NCBI GenBank assembly: GCA_002448975.1
Contig: DKBO01000104.1
Coordinates: 453 to 6,346 of the forward strand
Reading direction: 5' to 3'
DNA from: Nitrospiraceae bacterium UBA6898
Lineage (GTDB): Bacteria; Nitrospirota; Thermodesulfovibrionia; Thermodesulfovibrionales; UBA6898
Length of the DNA stretch: 5,894 bases
Part shown: positions 3,741-5,894 of the stretch, in pieces
Layout of the letters: each line of letters starts with the position of its first letter
How positions within the stretch are numbered: the stretch's first letter is position 1
Position numbers and translations under genes: made by a program
The notes under the pieces: model-generated
Databases searched by the model: none
Seen by the model: the letters and a program-made list of their open reading frames with translations, nothing else
What the model was told of the DNA's origin: nothing

Positions 3741-5894
3741 TGCGCGCTCATCGGGGCAAGAACCTTTTTCCTTTTCTCTGGGGTGCGCTTTTTCTGTTGA
3801 TCTTTACTCAGAGTGTCTTCGCCGTGCCTGCAGCACCGGGGCTGCATAGCCTGACCCAGCCTGACGGTACGGTTATTAAGGCAAGGCAGTGGGGTGACGA
3901 GTGGTCTAACGGATGGGAAACTGAAGATGGTTTTACGATCATGCAGCACAGGGTGTCTCGTCAGTGGACGTATGCGGATCGGGACTTTGAAGGCAACCTC
4001 ATTTCTTCTTCCCGTGTTGTGGGTAGGGACTTGCCCGTAGGGCCTGAAAAGAGACTTCGGCCTTCAGGAAAAGCAAAGGTAGCATCGCAGGCTACCATGA
4101 TGCAAGTGTATGCTTCCGAAGCTGCGCCAGTCCCACCTGTTCCATACTCACAAAAAATCCTTGTAATCATGGTGGATTTCATCGACACCTCCGGTACGGA
4201 TTCTGCCTCAAGCTTTCAGAGTCTCTTTTTCTCTGCAACATCAGGTTCAGTAGCGAAATACTATGATGAGGTTTCATACGGCAATTTTAATGTGGTCGCT
4301 GCAGCTGAGACGCATGACGTCAGTGATGACGGCGTCGTAGGCTGGGTCACACTTAACCAAAATCACCCTGACTGTGAAAATGCTACGAACATCAGTGCCT
4401 GTTATCAGGATCTAGCATCCAGCGCTATCCAAGCAGCCGATCCATATATAGACTTTGCTGTGTATGACACGAACAATAATGGATTGATAAGTACTGGTGA
4501 GCTGGCGATAATATTAGTGATTGCGGGGCATGAATATGCGTATGGCGGCGTTATCCCGAGCAACCGGCCTGGTGTATGGGCACACCGGTGGTCTTTATGG
4601 TCACCGGTTGTTCTAGACGGCAAGGCTATAAGCCAGTATGCAATGTTTGGAGAGAAACATGGGTCTCATCAGGCGACAATTGGCGTTATGACCCATGAAC
4701 TTGGCCATTTGATGCTGGGTCTTCCTGACCTGTACGATACGGACGGCTCGTCCGAGGGGATCGGCAACTGGAGCCTCATGGCAGGCGGATCCTGGAACTA
4801 CGTTTCAATTCAAGGCGACAGACCTGCACATCTGGATGCGTGGTGCAAGTATTATCTGGGTTGGGTGTCTCCTACGGAGGTAACGGCACCTCTCACAGAT
4901 GAACCAATATCGCAGGCAGCAACCTCACCGGACATATATAAACTGCGTTCGGGCAGCCCGCTTTCCGGTGAGTATTTTCTCGTTGAAAACCGGCAGAAGA
5001 GTGGTTTTGACGCAGGTCTTCCCGGTTCAGGGCTTTTGATCTGGCATATTGATGGGAACAAAATATCCTCCTTAATGGGATCTAATACGGTCAATAACAC
5101 TGAATGCTATCCTCCATCGAATTGTTCTGTGAACCACTTTGGTGTGGCTCTTATCCAGGCAGATAATCTTTGGAGCCTTGAAAAGGGCGATAATAGAGGC
5201 GATGCAGGAGACACCTACAAATCAACAGGCAATGTTACTTTTGACGGAACGTCTTCCCCGAATAGCAACTTTTATAACGGCAGTGCGAGCAATATCAGCG
5301 TTACGAATGTAAGTGTTCCCGGCGCAACGATGTTTGCAACCTTGCAATCTTCTCAACCCACCGTGCAGTTTCAGAGCGCGTCATCCAGCGGAGGCGAGGC
5401 TACGACACCTGCTTTAATCACGGTGACATTGTCTGCGACATCGGGGCAGACGGTGACTGTGAACTATGCGACGGCTGACGGGATGGCAACAGCGGGGAGC
5501 GACTATACGGCGACAAGCGGAACGCTAACCTTCAATCCTGGGGAGATAAGCAAGACGATCAATGTTCCTATAACCAATGACAGCATCGTTGAGGCCGATG
5601 AGACCTTTACGGTGAGCTTATCATCACCATCCAAAGCAACGTTGGGGACAACGACGACGCATACGTATACGATTTTAAACGATGATTTTGCCGGAACGCT
5701 CCAGTTCAGTGCTTCCAACTACAGTGTAAACGAAAACGGCGGAACGGTTACGATCACGGCAACCCGGACCGAGGGAAGCAGCGGCGCAGTAAGCGTAGCC
5801 TATGCGACCTCGAACGGTACGGCCATTTCGGGGACAGACTACACGGCTACAAGCGGCACACTGTCCTGGGCGAACGGTGACGCTGCCAACAAGA
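3737..5894 (+). CDS. Exported M6-type zinc metalloprotease with Calx-beta domains (3' end outside window)
   Basis: The frame is open from 3737 to the right edge (719 codons, no stop). Two in-frame ATGs, 3737 and 3740, both serve as possible starts; GAGG at 3729-3732 is spaced better for the second. Residues 1-29 form a Sec signal peptide with probable cleavage after VFA. Residues about 33-85 (QPDGT, GDEW, EDGFTIM) match the N-terminal propeptide region of M6 proteases. The catalytic part spans about 138-440. It has a calcium-loop-like DTNNNGLISTGE (244-255), WAHRW (281-285), the zinc site HELGH (320-324) followed by GLPDLYD, and a probable Met-turn SLMAGGSW (346-353). Known family members such as immune inhibitor A are secreted peptidases; substrates here are unknown. 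Cysteine pairs 213/222 and 457/463 may form disulfides. From about residue 541 there are Calx-beta domains, which bind calcium and are common in large surface proteins. The zinc motif has one extra residue before its glycine. Family is confident; subfamily and substrate are not. Confidence 0.92.
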   Translation, partial: MMRAHRGKNLFPFLWGALFLLIFTQSVFAVPAAPGLHSLTQPDGTVIKARQWGDEWSNGWETEDGFTIMQHRVSRQWTYADRDFEGNLISSSRVVGRDLPVGPEKRLRPSGKAKVASQATMMQVYASEAAPVPPVPYSQKILVIMVDFIDTSGTDSASSFQSLFFSATSGSVAKYYDEVSYGNFNVVAAAETHDVSDDGVVGWVTLNQNHPDCENATNISACYQDLASSAIQAADPYIDFAVYDTNNNGLISTGELAIILVIAGHEYAYGGVIPSNRPGVWAHRWSLWSPVVLDGKAISQYAMFGEKHGSHQATIGVMTHELGHLMLGLPDLYDTDGSSEGIGNWSLMAGGSWNYVSIQGDRPAHLDAWCKYYLGWVSPTEVTAPLTDEPISQAATSPDIYKLRSGSPLSGEYFLVENRQKSGFDAGLPGSGLLIWHIDGNKISSLMGSNTVNNTECYPPSNCSVNHFGVALIQADNLWSLEKGDNRGDAGDTYKSTGNVTFDGTSSPNSNFYNGSASNISVTNVSVPGATMFATLQSSQPTVQFQSASSSGGEATTPALITVTLSATSGQTVTVNYATADGMATAGSDYTATSGTLTFNPGEISKTINVPITNDSIVEADETFTVSLSSPSKATLGTTTTHTYTILNDDFAGTLQFSASNYSVNENGGTVTITATRTEGSSGAVSVAYATSNGTAISGTDYTATSGTLSWANGDAANK
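4694..4729 (+). other. Zinc-binding active-site motif of the M6-type protease
   Basis: Codons for HELGHLMLGLPD, residues 320-331 of the protease. His320 and His324 are zinc ligands and Glu321 the general base in the HEXXH scheme. In metzincin-type M6 enzymes the usual continuation is HEXXHxxGxxD/H. Here three residues rather than two stand between the second His and Gly328, which places Asp331 one position later than expected. Confidence 0.85.
5357..5686 (+). other. First Calx-beta domain of the protease
   Basis: Residues about 541-650. The diagnostic core is YATADGMATAGSDYTATSG, then TLTFNPGE, the NDSIVEADETFTVSLS strand pair and the terminal TYTILNDD. These acidic residues are the usual calcium ligands of the fold. 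The domain begins directly after the catalytic part and is complete in the window. Confidence 0.85.
5696..5894 (+). other. Second Calx-beta domain of the protease (cut by window edge)
   Basis: Residues from about 654 onward. YATSNGTAISGTDYTATSG repeats the core of the first domain exactly 112 residues (336 bp) later, including an identical DYTATSGTL. The domain is cut before its DETF-type strand, so at least part of it and possibly further copies lie beyond the window. Confidence 0.82.

Overview
The window looks like ordinary chromosomal DNA of moderate GC content from a free-living Gram-negative-type bacterium. Mfd, a hemerythrin/PAS protein and Sec-exported proteins in this combination would fit Nitrospirota or a deltaproteobacterium-like lineage. 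That placement is an impression from protein style, not something the sequence proves. There are no tRNA or rRNA genes, insertion sequences or CRISPR repeats.

Layout. (1) Positions 1-960 hold the C-terminal quarter of Mfd, the transcription-repair coupling factor; its start lies upstream of the window. (2) On the minus strand, 946-1218 encodes a 90-residue exported protein. Its mature part is five in-register 11-residue repeats, and its 3' end overlaps the 3' end of mfd by 15 bp. (3) The region 1219-1675 has no convincing protein gene but is highly structured. It has a minus-strand promoter for the repeat protein and two plus-strand units about 182 bp apart. Each unit has a TTGACA box, a 17-bp spacer with an extended TGN-TAAAA -10 box, and then a nested inverted repeat starting where transcription should start. 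The outer arm is AGGGAGG/CCTCCCT and the inner arm CAGGG/CCCTG. This is the best candidate in the window for something undescribed: a tandem pair of structured RNAs, the second probably the 5' leader of the next gene. (4) Positions 1676-3100 encode a 474-residue DUF1858-like/DUF438/hemerythrin/PAS protein, probably a cytoplasmic binder or sensor of oxygen, NO or iron, followed by a good intrinsic terminator. (5) Positions 3291-3740 encode a 149-residue exported protein of unknown function. It overlaps by 4 bp (ATGA) a large gene that runs off the right edge: an exported M6-type zinc metalloprotease with C-terminal Calx-beta domains.

How the genes relate. mfd is an unrelated housekeeping neighbour. 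The hemerythrin/PAS gene appears to be its own transcription unit, with the structured RNA region in front and a terminator behind. The last two genes form a translationally coupled pair of exported proteins, so the small one is a reasonable candidate for a partner, chaperone or inhibitor of the protease. This is inference from gene order only.
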